From Perkinsus marinus ATCC 50983 (lineage: Eukaryota; Perkinsozoa; Perkinsida; Perkinsidae), in the NCBI RefSeq assembly GCF_000006405.1, contig NW_003202288.1:265141-329140 (forward strand): a DNA stretch of 64,000 nt, in the 5' to 3' direction. The notes below the pieces were generated by a model that did no database searches, was not told where the DNA came from, and saw only the letters and a list, made by a program, of their open reading frames with translations. Shown piece by piece: positions 43,399 to 53,523 of the stretch (positions within the stretch are counted from its first letter, which is position 1; every line of letters begins with the position of its first letter). Made by a program: the position numbers and the translations under genes.

Positions 43399-44182
43399 CT
43401 GGGTGGTATCTCATCGTCGCTGGATGTTGGCGAATCGATCGGCCTGGAAGAAAATTCAATCAGGTCGAAAATGTAGCTTTTTTGTCATTTTTCACTTACC
43501 TTGCACCGGTAAAGATTCTCGAATCATGGTAGTCTCTGAGATCGTGCAAAACGGTGATTCCGTTCCCCAAAACGACTGCGTGGTAGGCGATGAAAAAACC
43601 AATGCGACCATCGGGCAGCTTGAAGTAGGGGCTTGCTTTAGTCGATTTATGCCCGTCAAGTTTGAGCCATTTCGCTTTTTCCTTGAGTCCATAATTCTCC
43701 ACCCAGGTCAAGGCGCCTTTTTTAGAGACACTCAGTGAAGCAAGGGGCTCCATTGATGAGTATTCCAAACCAAAATGTGCCTTCGCGGAAGGTTTAATCA
43801 TCGACTTTGGCGTTCTCGTAATGTATTTGAACGGTCTGGCCCGATCGAGTCCTACCACTCTGCGGTCACCCCGATTCTCGTAAGGGTATTGTCTCATATC
43901 CGGCAGGTGCTCGAGGTTACATCCGGGAAGAAAATTGATAAAGGCTCCATCGTATTCTACGTCGCAATACTCAGTCCTGGTCGGCAACTCCCCATCGGGA
44001 CCTCTTACCATCTCATAAGTGAAAGCGCGCGTAACAACGGTGTTCTCTTCCAAGAAGCACTCAGTCTTGCTCTGAGTGTTGCCTTCCCGGCAGTAAATTT
44101 TGAGACCAGGGTTAGCAGTCACTGTGGTTATAGCGAATCCCAAGAGGAGGAGGAGACGGCCTCCGCAGCGTGGATGAAGCAT
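43399..44182 (-). CDS. Predicted secreted protein, family unknown
   Basis: Exon 1 (44182-43500) starts at ATG and encodes a signal peptide, RLLLLLGFAITTVTA, followed by a soluble domain with several Cys (KIYCREGN, TECFLEEN, EYCDVEYDG, PGCNLEHL) and KLPDGRIGFFIAYHAVVLGNG. The apparent stop lies in an intron: GCAAG|GTAAGTG at 43500, then acceptor CTTCCAG and a 45-nt exon 43443-43399 (PIDSPTSSDDEIPP) in phase, then GTAAGC. Later exons are not placed. It enters the secretory route; no catalytic motif is recognised. Confidence 0.65.
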
Positions 44183-45834
44183 TTGAGGAGCAGATGAGGC
44201 TTAAGAGCAACTGAAGGTCTGCCAAAACGATGTTGGACTACTCCGAGATCCCACCCACATCGTCTGTCCCACAACGTAGCCTTGCGAATCGCGGGTATCT
44301 GTCGAGGTTTTGTTAGTCAAAACGGGGGCAATTCACGGAACTTGACGGGCTGCTCACTCGGGAGGGTTTGGTATACTACTGGGATTGCGCCCATTGACGT
44401 AATCCCGATCATCTCTGTGTTGAGCAAGCAGAATGACCTGCTCTGGCAGCACACTTGTGGGCGGAAATCTGCTATCGCCGCTTTTTTGAGCATGACAAGA
44501 ACTCGTTCGCTCAGACGTCATTTCCAACTCAGCAAGACACGGAAAGCCTCCAGGGATTCTAGATCAGCGGTTTTAATAGCCCTTAGTCCTACTAACATGG
44601 AACGTTAGGGTTGCCTTTTCCCCCGTCGCCGGCTGGTATTGGCAGCCAGAGCTTGTTCTAGGAAATGCCCGAAAACGCCATTAACAGTCTCGCTCGCCCT
44701 AAAGTCGTTTCGATAAGTCGATCCACTGGTCGATGTGTTACTCAGACCTTTGATGAATCTACAAGGTTAAAGAGGTCGGGGCTACGTCGTTGTTCAAGTC
44801 GATGAGTCTATTGCTTTGGCCTCTCTCACAACTAAGTCTGTAAGAACATTCTCGCACCTGGGCATCCGAACGTCGTTCTGTCTCGGCCGATCCAGGCGAG
44901 TCGGGCGGAGGCAGTGTGGTAAAATGTGAGCTTGGTCAACCACATGGTGACAATATGAAAACTCTGAGGAAAATTTGGAAAATCCTTGTTACTTTCTGTA
45001 CACTGATCGTATATATTCTCCCAATTCATATATAAAATCCTATGATTAGCGAGGAAAATTTTGAGCCTAGCTGAGGCAAGCGAACATTTTTTGCAGCACT
45101 GGGAGGAGGGGGAGATGATGTATCTTTCGGCTGTGCTTTAGGGGCCATAATTTATGGCCCATAAAGAGCTTCGAGTCGAAGTTCCTCTATTATGGCCTCG
45201 GATACTGGGGCACGGTAGAATTTCGGCTCTTTCTAAGGACCAGCACCCGGCGGATTCGCAAAGAAGGCATCCTGATGGTAGAGAATGATCCCTATGGAGC
45301 TGCAGGGGCTCGTTGCGATGTATTATGAGTCTAGCCAAGGCCGAGTTAAGTTACTTGTTGAGCGAGGAGAGCGCATCATAGGCTATCGCTGACTAACTCT
45401 GCTGTGGGTCTCAAGGCAGTTTTCCATCAATAGTAACTAAGACGAGTACTGGATGGTCATAGGAGTAGTATTATCCAGCTTTGAGAGATAACGTTACCCA
45501 GAGTTCGATAACCGTGGAGGGAATGATGATCCTAATGTGATGAAATTTGCATTGGAAACTGATTGAAGAATGTGTTCCTACTACGCAGAAAATTCGAAAT
45601 GAAGCCGCTCCCCTGAGAACATTATAGGTTCCTGGATGATTCCATGATTAGTACTACTGCTAATACTGTACTGGTGCGAATAGCCAACTCCAGATTCGAC
45701 ACCTCGTTATCATCGACGTGTTTTTGAAATCCCTGCATACACTGGAAAATTACATTTCTTGTCCAGGAGTTGTTGGTTATCACAATTAACGATCGTCTCA
45801 TTCCCGCTGCTATCAGCCTTTATCGTCCCCTCTC
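44183..45834. other. Intergenic with one MITE
   Basis: No gene I can support. The family D MITE at 44912-45101 and a 9-bp palindrome with a 1-nt spacer at 45142-45160 (GGGCCATAA arms) lie here. Confidence 0.5.
44912..45101 (-). mobile_element. Family D MITE (hAT-like), reverse orientation
   Basis: 190 bp with CAGTG at each outer end. Flanks GGCGGAGG (44904-44911) and GGAGGAGG (45102-45109) match at 7 of 8 positions. Closest to the copy at 33473-33657. Confidence 0.88.
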
Positions 45835-47155
45835 ATGCCGTCTTCCCTCCGCAATGATGCATCAGCCCTCCCCCTATTCGCTGTGGTGCCGTTCTTACAA
45901 TCATCAGAAGCAGTATCGTTATATGCAGCATTCAAGGAACCGGTAGAATTTATGCCTCTGGTTCACGTCGTGGACACCACCATTGGCCCTTCCTCGATCG
46001 CTTGGCAAAGCCTCCAACTTTTGCAGACTCTTTCGATCGAGGAGTCCCATCTTGCCATCTTCAATTACTCTACTCTACCATCCTTAACGACCATCACGAT
46101 CCGTCCATCGGAGGGCTGTGGACCCGAGCTCGACCTCTGTCCTGTACTCGGTCGTTTCTTGACGCCCAAGTTGAGGATTATGAATCTCAAAGGCTTTTGC
46201 TGTGACACCATTGCGAGAGCGATAGGAAGTGTTGAGGAGTGGCCGATCGTCGAGAAGGTGTTCATCTCCCACAATGGGGCTTCTTGTTGCGGCTCGGTCT
46301 TGGATATTTGGGAGGCGATCTCATTGGCCTTCCCAGCTTTGAGGGGGATCAGCGCAGTCCCCTGGGGGCACCCAGTGAATGGTCAATGCCAGCTAACGAT
46401 CGCCAAACGGCAGGTAGAGTTTATGCCATTTGTAACAGAAGTTGAACTGAAAGGTCCGCTGATGTCGTTGTCCTCTCGTAGTCTTCATATTCCATTCTCA
46501 GGACTCCCCCCTGTGCTTCTCACCGGCCCTTCACACTTCTCTCGATGCCTAACAAGTCTCAGCCTCACTGGTTGCTTGGTATCCGCCACCTTGTTGGGCT
46601 GTCTCTCTACAGCTGGTCCCCTGTCTTCTCTGAAACGGTATTGAGCTCCTGTTAAAGGCTCGTCCATCGTCTCCTGTTAGGCTGTCCTTAATCGGCCCGT
46701 TTTTCGGTGCTGTTGGTTCGCTTCTGGCGTTGAGACTTACAGAGGAGGGGGTCTTCCCGGCTCTTGAGCGCCTGTGAGTTTGTGAGGGAGTGGAATGATT
46801 ATTTTTGACAATATCTTAGATCTCTCAATCTGACCAAATTCCAAGGCGGGTGGATGGGGGACTATACTGACCTCGGAGTATCATTTCTGAGGATCCTCAT
46901 CAAACTCTATCAATCTCATCGGATATCCCCGCATAGGCGGCTCCAGGTGGGAATTCCGTGGCGCGCGAGAAAATCAGAGTTCTCGTTTAGGTCATCACGA
47001 CTACTACTATAGGCATTCCTGAAGACACTTCTCTCATTTATCAACAGCTCATACAAGGACCTTTACCGGCGATGAAAGTTTTGAAGTTGAAATCGGATGA
47101 TGGTCGGTATCGCATTATCGACTTTCTACATGCTACCACTACCAAGGCCTTTTAA
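45835..47155 (+). CDS. Probable leucine-rich/F-box-like protein
   Basis: Starts at ATG 45835 with LPLFAVVPFLQSSEAVSLYAAF, similar in pattern to the F-box-like start of protist leucine-rich proteins. It continues with irregular Leu-rich strands (LQLLQTLSIEESHLAIFNYS, LRIMNLKGFCC, LTSLSLTGCLVSATLLG). The frame breaks at about 46640, where one base too many in an A run (SSL to NGIELLLKARPSSPVRLSL) separates two good frames; it is either a lesion or a base error. Next exons: about 46822-46946 (LTKFQGGWMGDYTDLGVSF) and 46991-47155 ending TAA. Intron 46947-46990 is 44 nt and consists almost wholly of a family B element. Function unknown; such repeats usually bind proteins. Confidence 0.6.
46947..46990 (+). 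repeat. Family B element that is a complete 44-nt intron
   Basis: Begins GTGGGAATTCCGTGGCGCGC and ends CTCGTTTAG. Removal joins LQ to VITT. Confidence 0.85.
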
Positions 47156-47404
47156 GTTGACGAAGTATAACCAGCATTGTTGCAAATAAGTCTGGACTGT
47201 AGAATCTGATTGCGATAAGCGCTCGCCCGATTGATCGATTTAGTTTGATGTGATTGAGTAGAAAGGTAACTGATTGTGACGATTGATTGTTGTATCACTG
47301 TCGGTAGCAGTCGCCATGCGATATTGATAGCTTTTGCTCATCATTATGTTGTGTCGTGAAATCTGAGGTCCCCGGTTCGATTCCCAGTGAAGGCATTGTT
47401 CTCC
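47156..47404. other. Intergenic with T-arm-like word
   Basis: GGTTCGATTCC at 47374-47384 sits in GAGGTCCCC...CAGTGAAG context, like the 3' half of a tRNA, just ahead of the next start codon. No complete tRNA fold found. Confidence 0.5.
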
Positions 47405-48565
47405 ATGGCTGGTCTGCCATCCCTAGGCTTGGCGCCTTCCTCGTTGTCCTCGTACGCCTCTCTCGCTTATCCTCAGCCCTTCCCTCTACCTGCCGTCTCG
47501 GGATTCGCTCTCGATGCCGTTTTCTACACGCCACAGTATCCGGAGGGATCAGTGAGGATGATTGAATTTCGGCCGACCGGTGAAGTCACATTTTACACGA
47601 TAGAAGACAAACCGCACAGTTGCTTCTACAGTGGTGTTATTAAAGACAACGCGAATGTGCAAGTCGTTTTGCATGATGCACATCATGATGAGAAAAACCG
47701 TTGCGAAAATATAATACAGGAATATGGAAGACACTTTTTTGATAAGGGAATTCATCTTGACCTCCAAAAGATGCAAATTAAGATCGCTGGAGAACACTAT
47801 GGAAGTGCGGTCGACATTTACAACCACGGCAAGTCGCGCGAGGAGCCGGGCTATTGTGTGGCATTGACTGAGAATGGGATGATGGACTGCACGTTTGAGG
47901 GGAAAACCGGGCAGATTTCATTCCATCTGGATGGCGGAGTTGACATTTTCAAGAACGAAGATGAACAGGTGTCCTGTAAGTATTCTGTACGATCGCTCGT
48001 AGTGACTATCAGGGACTGCGGAAGAACCACAAACAGTTTTCAGCAGCTCATCGACTTCATAGGGGAGGACAATTCTCTAAGTCTTCATCCGTTGACGTTG
48101 ACTGTGCGACGAGAAAATGAATATGCCTATCAGAGCGATGAATATGTCTATAAACAAGTCCAATGGGAGGAGGTGTTTTTTGATGCCAACGGTGTGAGAG
48201 TCCGTGGGGGAGTTCGAATGGATTGCGACTTTGCAGCGGATGATGATAAACATGGTGACGGTATCCATACGATTTCTTTCAAGAGAAGTGGAGTGATAGA
48301 AGTAACAGGTAACAGAAATACCTACAGTGGCGACTACGAAGCCACGTTCAACGCCCAAAGTGGCAAAATCATCGTTAATGTGTTCAAGTTGAAGAGCCAA
48401 GGTCACAGCTTACAGAGCCTACGATCAGGCGAAAATTCCCTAATGTCGATGAGTTTGGTCATCAAGAATAAGGCTATGCGTAGAATGGAAATCGACCTCC
48501 ACGGCGGGCCGAGAGCAGTTTCGTTTACCTCTGGCGGAGACTGTCGGGCATTCAAAGTGAGCTGA
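47405..48565 (+). CDS. Unrecognised 386-residue protein
   Basis: Single open frame from ATG 47405 to TGA. The first 35 residues are Ser/Ala/Leu/Pro-rich (LAPSSLSSYASLAYPQPF), possibly a weak targeting signal; the open frame extends six codons upstream without an ATG. The body is beta-rich in appearance with repeated G-x-x-x-V/I-x-F patterns (TGEVTFYTIED, SGVIKDNANVQVVLHD, KTGQISFHLDGGVDIF, SGVIEVTGN, SGKIIVNVF, PRAVSFTSGG), suggesting tandem beta-sandwich or lipocalin-like repeats. No enzyme motif. No introns, unlike its neighbours. Confidence 0.6.
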   Translation: MAGLPSLGLAPSSLSSYASLAYPQPFPLPAVSGFALDAVFYTPQYPEGSVRMIEFRPTGEVTFYTIEDKPHSCFYSGVIKDNANVQVVLHDAHHDEKNRCENIIQEYGRHFFDKGIHLDLQKMQIKIAGEHYGSAVDIYNHGKSREEPGYCVALTENGMMDCTFEGKTGQISFHLDGGVDIFKNEDEQVSCKYSVRSLVVTIRDCGRTTNSFQQLIDFIGEDNSLSLHPLTLTVRRENEYAYQSDEYVYKQVQWEEVFFDANGVRVRGGVRMDCDFAADDDKHGDGIHTISFKRSGVIEVTGNRNTYSGDYEATFNAQSGKIIVNVFKLKSQGHSLQSLRSGENSLMSMSLVIKNKAMRRMEIDLHGGPRAVSFTSGGDCRAFKVS

Positions 48566-49274
48566 CGATGATTAGCATGTTGAAAGGTGTTTGATGTTCG
48601 CGATCGAGACGGTGTTGATTTATGACTATTTTCAACCACTGGGGAGACCGAGTGGAAGCCTTCGTTAACTCCGTCACCACCACCGCCCCGCATCCTCCCT
48701 GAAATAACTTAGTCGTAGTGCGCGAGTCCATTTGTCGAGACCACTCTTCATGAACGCGCATATTTACGAGATGCGTTAAAACGAATAAAGATAGTTTATC
48801 GCTAATATGTTGCAAACCAACATTCGGTATTCCCAACAGTGTACATCTCGAGAACCGGAGAGAACCCATACCACCTCTCCTGCCCTCAGCTCCGCTCCGC
48901 CATTTTCATTAGCATCATAGATCGGCCTTCTCCGGCTGAGGTCCATCTATACACGGCTTTGAGGGAAGGAAAAGAATCATTCCCGCTCCTACAGTGTGGA
49001 GATATTCACAATAACGCAAGGCGATCGAAGACGGCTCGGACGACCACGACGACGTTCGATCGGTCGGTGGATGATACATTATGATTGTCTTTAACTAGAC
49101 ATTAGTTTAACAGAGGATCTCCATCACGGAGACCCTATAGAAATGCAGCCAGTGGAAAATTGAGGGGAAGGGGACAATGCCCTAGTAGTAGTAATAATAA
49201 TAGTAGCAGTAGTAGTGATATCCCCCTACTCACTATGAATGTAACCTCGTCTTCTACATGAACGACTGATACTA
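48566..49274. other. Intergenic; short triplet microsatellite
   Basis: AGT/AAT triplets at about 49183-49218. No gene supported. Confidence 0.5.
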
Positions 49275-50213
49275 TCAATCAGATAAGGAACGGATGAGCT
49301 TAGGCCTCTTAGCCCACATATGCAACACACTAGATGTTTGGCATTGCTCCACCATCCGCATTGCGTCCATTCTCACGTCGTTAACTCGCAAGACAATATC
49401 TCCCTTTTGTAGTTTTTGGCCCGGGGGAGCTTTCCTATTCCAGAGGTCAATGGAGCCCTCGGGGGTAACTCTATCTACGACAAGCCATCGAGGATCGCTG
49501 TGGTCGACATCTATGCCCAAACGAACACCAGGTATTCTCTGAACGAAGGAATGGTCGTATTCTAACCTGTTTTGTATCTTACCCGCGTGAACCTAAGATA
49601 CTACCTGTATATCTAGCTTAAAGCAATCCACCAACTCGATATCCTCCTTCTCCTCTGCAGCCCCAACCCGTTCGTCCGCCACATCGTCGTCAGTGTCGTC
49701 CTCGGAAGCACCGGCAGCCGCAGTCGTCTGAGTATGCTCATATTATCACTCTCTCTAATCCGAGTATCGATACGCCTTCCCACCCACCAGACCTGTTCAT
49801 TCCGATGAGTGATGTGCCCTAGACGACGCCTATTCAGTGGTGAGATATTGTCCCTGCCTCCCCCCGCTAAACTACCTCCAACGGTGTTGTTGTTGCTGCT
49901 AGTGGCTCTTGGGTTTCTGCCGCTCCCCTTGACGAGCCTGAAATTATTAATAATAATCGGTGGTGATGGAGCCATTACCTTCTTCCTTCCCGACGAGAGA
50001 GGTTGGAGTGGCAGCAGTTGTAGTAGGAGTTGCCTTTGGAGTGGTATAAGCTCCTCCCGTCTGAGTGTCCCCATCATGCCCCTGTACTGTCACTTCGTGG
50101 AGCCACTCGGAGGTGTCTGGTCGTCGACAACACTGATCGAACATGTTGATGCTGAAAGTCTCTAGCCTGGAGACTGTCGAGCTGGACTCGATCGACGCGA
50201 GTGTATTTCCCAT
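49275..50213 (-). CDS. PDZ-domain protein, C-terminal part
   Basis: The last exon (about 49541-49275) reads GVRLGIDVDHSD, WLVVDRVTPEGSIDLWN, LQKGDIVLRVNDVRM and VLHMWAKRPK, the layout of a PDZ domain, which binds C-terminal peptides. Upstream exon 49729-49606 is acidic (ASEDDTDDDVADERV, EKEDIELVDCFKLDIQ) and is joined across an intron whose 5' end is a family A hairpin (49601-49564). An earlier exon (about 50213-49985) holds MFDQCCRRPDTSEWLHEV and a Thr-rich linker, ending at G|GTAATG. The gene start is not placed. Confidence 0.6.
49564..49601 (-). repeat. Family A hairpin element at the donor of the PDZ gene
   Basis: Minus strand: CAG|GTAGTATCTTAGGTT, stem AAGATAC, AAAACAGGTT. Confidence 0.82.
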
Positions 50214-50880
50214 GCAAAAGTTTAATATGTGCTGATCGATATTCGTGCGTAGTTCCCCTTCCGGACCTATTCTGAATCTTCCATGCCCCCAACCTGTGGC
50301 ATATCAACACCCCCACCTACCATCCTCGAAGATTCTCTCTCCCATCCAACCGCGGAGCGATTTGCAGGAAAAGTGGTACTATATAATTGACCTAAATGCA
50401 CTTCTCCTGTGAGCGCAGGTTCCATCCCTGCCGGCGACACTTCTCGCAGTCAACTTGTTAGAGATATACTCGGCTCGCATTGCTCGGTATCAGTAAAGCG
50501 AGGGTCTCTCTGTATTCCGAAGATGACCAACATTTGGCTGTACTCAGGAGAATGGGCTTCGGAGGGCTCCGCCCCCGAACCGTCGATGTCTTCGATTTCC
50601 TCGACACTAGCATGAAGTCATAAGGTCGTTCCTACTACTGGTGATAGTCGAGACAAACGTACAGTAAACTACCTCCTTTGCTATCGGGTGTGATACCCGG
50701 GGTATCCAGCCCGTCCCCAGTTGCTGCGATTGTGTGCATGCGTGCTAGCTCGGGATCCATTCGTTAACTGTTCAATAATGCTGGAGGGGGTTGCTGGGCC
50801 TGTTCCGTATCTTTCATGTCATAACCTAAGATACTTTATGTGCCATCCGTCGAAAAACGTCAGTTTTTGCATTTCACAGT
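50214..50880. other. Intergenic/intron with hairpin elements
   Basis: A decayed family A copy at 50263-50294 (minus) and a full one at 50797-50834 (minus orientation, AACCTAAG|ATAC end). A T-arm-like GGTTCCATCCC at about 50420. No gene supported. Confidence 0.5.
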
Positions 50881-51343
50881 GTCGGGCACTCCGGTCTCTC
50901 TCAACGCGCTCCTCGAAAGGTGCGCGAGGAAGCTCGAGCGACATAGATACGAGATAAGGCCGTATCAAGAACTTCTCTATCACAACCAATGGCTCACGAA
51001 TCACAACGATGTCTCTAAAGTGACCATAACAACTACCGTCACGCGCCATGAAATTACTGACAGGTCCCTGAAGAGGTGATGGAGAGTTGGGGGCTTCCCT
51101 TGAGGTTAGTGAAAACACTGAAGGAGCAGATACGAGAGATTGAGGTGGGACCTGAGTTGGAATTTCTCCACCGTCCAGGGTGACCGAGATCAGGTCACAG
51201 CTATCAAGTCCGACTTCGTCGCGCGGCTGCAAGTCCTGGGGGATAGGAAAAGTAAACGGAGAATTGCGATGGAAAAGTTGAAAAAACGACACAAGGAAAA
51301 GTGGGCAAATTTCCTACTGTCAATCGCAGAGAAGGGGGGCTGA
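50881..51343 (+). CDS. Unrecognised basic coiled-coil protein, 3' exons
   Basis: Exons joined in phase: 50881-51019 (LNALLERCARKLERHRYEIR, LLYHNQWLTNHNDVSK), 51064 to about 51152 (PEEVMESWGLPL, LVKTLKEQIREIE), then about 51180 to the stop after AEKGG (VTAIKSDFVARLQVLGDRK, AMEKLKKRHKEKWANFL). Helical, highly charged and probably a coiled coil. Intron 51020-51063 is exactly 44 nt and contains a family B motif in reverse orientation next to its acceptor. The start is not placed. No function recognised. Confidence 0.5.
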
Positions 51344-51396
51344 TATTGATTGAGAGATGCCATTGAATTTGGCCTATTGAAATACCCGGGGGCAGG

Positions 51397-51600
51397 TGGG
51401 CGGCCGTGACCATTGCGGACGCATACAAGCAGTACCTCATGAGGAGGGACGGTATCTTGCCTACGTATCACCACGACGAGGACGGGGAATACTGCGATGC
51501 CGACGAGTGGAGTCTCGTCAAGGGAGATACTCAAAAACCACCTATGAGTGAGTTGGAAGATTCAAAACCGGCCCACTGACGGCCTCTTTGATCGATCAGC
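51397..51600 (+). CDS. Coding-like exon, unknown
   Basis: TIADAYKQYLMRRDGILPTY, then HHDEDGEYCDADEWSLVKGD, after acceptor GGGGCAG at about 51394. It may be a further exon of the preceding gene or of another. A half copy of family A follows (51557-51573). Confidence 0.35.
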
Positions 51601-51899
51601 CCATCGGAGTAGCATATCTTCTGTGGTGTCGGGTAGCACAGCATCGTACAAGGTGGCGAAGAGGACTATAATGCTAGCAGTGAGCAGATGGATGCTTCGG
51701 TGAGGAGAAGGCCCATTGGACCATCCAGGGTTTGTGAATTCCGTCGATCAGGATGCTTAAACGCCGTCGAAGGGCTGCTAATGAGACTTGCCCGTTAGCT
51801 AGGACCATTCATAAGGTGGGTTGGAGTGTCTCTGCTAAGAATCGAACCTGCGACCTCTAGATACTCATAGAGAAAGGTATACGCGCTGACCTAGGCGGC

Positions 51900-52401
51900 C
51901 GTGTACGGGATTGGCTAGTCGGAAAGCAGTGGCTCCTCACTGTGGAAGACCTTGGAATTGTCGAGGAGAGGCATTGGCTGAAGTGGAATGCTGATGACAG
52001 GGTCTCTTTTGTGCATGCGTGCATTTGGCTATATGTGCCTACTTCTAAGATACCTTGGGGTATGGTGATGCATCTCAAAGAGGTCTATTCGACCAAGCTG
52101 ACGGAGAGGATGCTGAACAAGCTCCCTGACGGTGAGCAGCATGCCGCGACTGTTGGATATGGTTAAGACCGTAGGTATCCGGGACCGAGTCCTTCACAGT
52201 ACTGCTTGGGTCAAACTGATGCCTACTAAGAGCAACAGCATGGTTTGAGCTGACACCTTCGCTCCGCTGGAATTGATCCTTATTTTCAGATGTCTACTTG
52301 GTTGAGAGGAGTGGTACGGTGGATTAACCCGGACTCTTGGGCGGCAGTAGTCATTCAACGAGCGGTTCGGCCCTGGTTGATGGCAAAGCAACCGAGATTG
52401 T
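51900..52401 (+). CDS. Unrecognised spliced gene, possible IQ motif
   Basis: An exon to about 52134 reads DWLVGKQWLLTVEDLGIVEE, WNADDRVSFVHACIWLYVPT and MHLKEVYSTKLTERMLNKLP, then donor GTGAGC. The intron carries the 11-mer CTTCGCTCCGC (52257-52267) and ends TTTTCAG at about 52290. The following sequence in one frame gives WAAVVIQRAVRPWLMAKQ, an IQ-like calmodulin-binding motif ending at 52401; in the other phase it ends at VERSGTVD. A degenerate family A hairpin lies at 52431-52468. Confidence 0.4.
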
Positions 52402-52633
52402 GAGAGGAGTGGTATCATTCTTCGAGAAGTGGACCTGTTTTTATCAGACCATGCCCGTTTGAAGATACGCAATCGATTGCTGATAATTATGTGGTGTATT
52501 TAGAGAAGGAATCAGACAGAGGAACTCGCTGGTAGAGATGAACGTATGACACTTTCGCTCGTTAACATTTTATGGTCAAGATCTTGTCATAGTGACCTGA
52601 TGGGTACAGTGTCTTCCTTTCATTCAAAGGATA

Positions 52634-53119
52634 ATGGGTTCAACTCTTCCTCCATCACATCCACTTTTCGAACCCTCTTTCTGTGGCATCCCTACCACAC
52701 CAATCGCAACTCTTATCAGGACTCCCTACTGGTATCGAATCTTCCACACAGAGAGCAACCGCGGCGATGACGGAGGTCTCATGTACTTCCTTGCATGTTG
52801 GAAGACAAGAGAGGAGGCCTTTCATCGAGACCTGAGCTCCCCTGTCGAAGTCATCCCAGTAGCATTACTCTCCCACTCGAACATCGTCCCTCTTCGTCCG
52901 TCAACAGTTACTCTCCGTCAATCGAGTACACCTACCGCCGAGGCATTCTAGTCGATCCACATTCAATCTATCAGAGTCGCTCGTGTTCATAATCCGCTAT
53001 AAGCGTCGAGGAGAGTTCATCAGTCGCCGTTTGCGAGCATCTACAGCGGCCGAGCTCGACTTTGCCGCGGGGGAGTTGAAGAGGGCGATTAGGGCTGCTC
53101 GGGCAGAGAGAGATCTTTA
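52634..53119 (+). CDS. Unrecognised gene, two exons
   Basis: First part: PTTPIATLIRTPYWYRIFHT, GLMYFLACWKTREEAF, SSPVEVIPVALLSHSNIVPL. A last part in another frame: SLVFIIRYKRRGEFISRRLR, AAELDFAAGELKRAIRAARA, ending RDL and TAA. The join lies near 52950. No family recognised. Confidence 0.4.
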
Positions 53120-53199
53120 ATGCATGGTATCATGTTCGAAGGGTGTTCATTGACACATTCATGATGGTTATCTTGAGTTGTGTAGTGGGAAGGAAGAGA

Positions 53200-53364
53200 C
53201 GGTGGACCATGACTTTAGCGCTACGCTGTGGGGTTGATGCAGCTACCGCTAAACGGTTGGAGCGATTTGACTACGATTTTTTGAACTGTGAATTGTTTCA
53301 AAGAGTGATGGATTTGGAAGAGTCGACTGTACGGCTCACAAGGTGGTTGCATAGCTCCTTATAA
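53200..53364 (+). CDS. Short coding-like frame
   Basis: LALRCGVDAATAKRLERFDY, then LNCELFQRVMDLEESTVRLT, to a TAA. Probably a terminal exon, unknown. Confidence 0.3.
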   Translation, partial: RWTMTLALRCGVDAATAKRLERFDYDFLNCELFQRVMDLEESTVRLTRWLHSSL

Positions 53365-53523
53365 GAGTTAAGTTTAGTTGGCCTTTGCTGTTGGCAAAGT
53401 GGTTATCGATTGGATGGGCGCGCGCAGAATGAAGACTAAAATGCTGAGCCTGACTCTTAAGCTCGCTGTTGCTGCTGCTGATGAGATTAGCATCATTGTT
53501 GTAGTGTATTGAAGCGCGTCGAC

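Noticed and set aside
43496-43499. TAA as the stop of the secreted protein
   Set aside because: It lies inside a strong donor GCAAG|GTAAGTG, and the next exon joins in phase.
46644-46664. A 20-nt intron in the leucine-rich gene
   Set aside because: GTATTGAGCTCCTGTTAAAG has GT-AG ends, but its removal gives the wrong phase; a one-base indel explains the frame change better.
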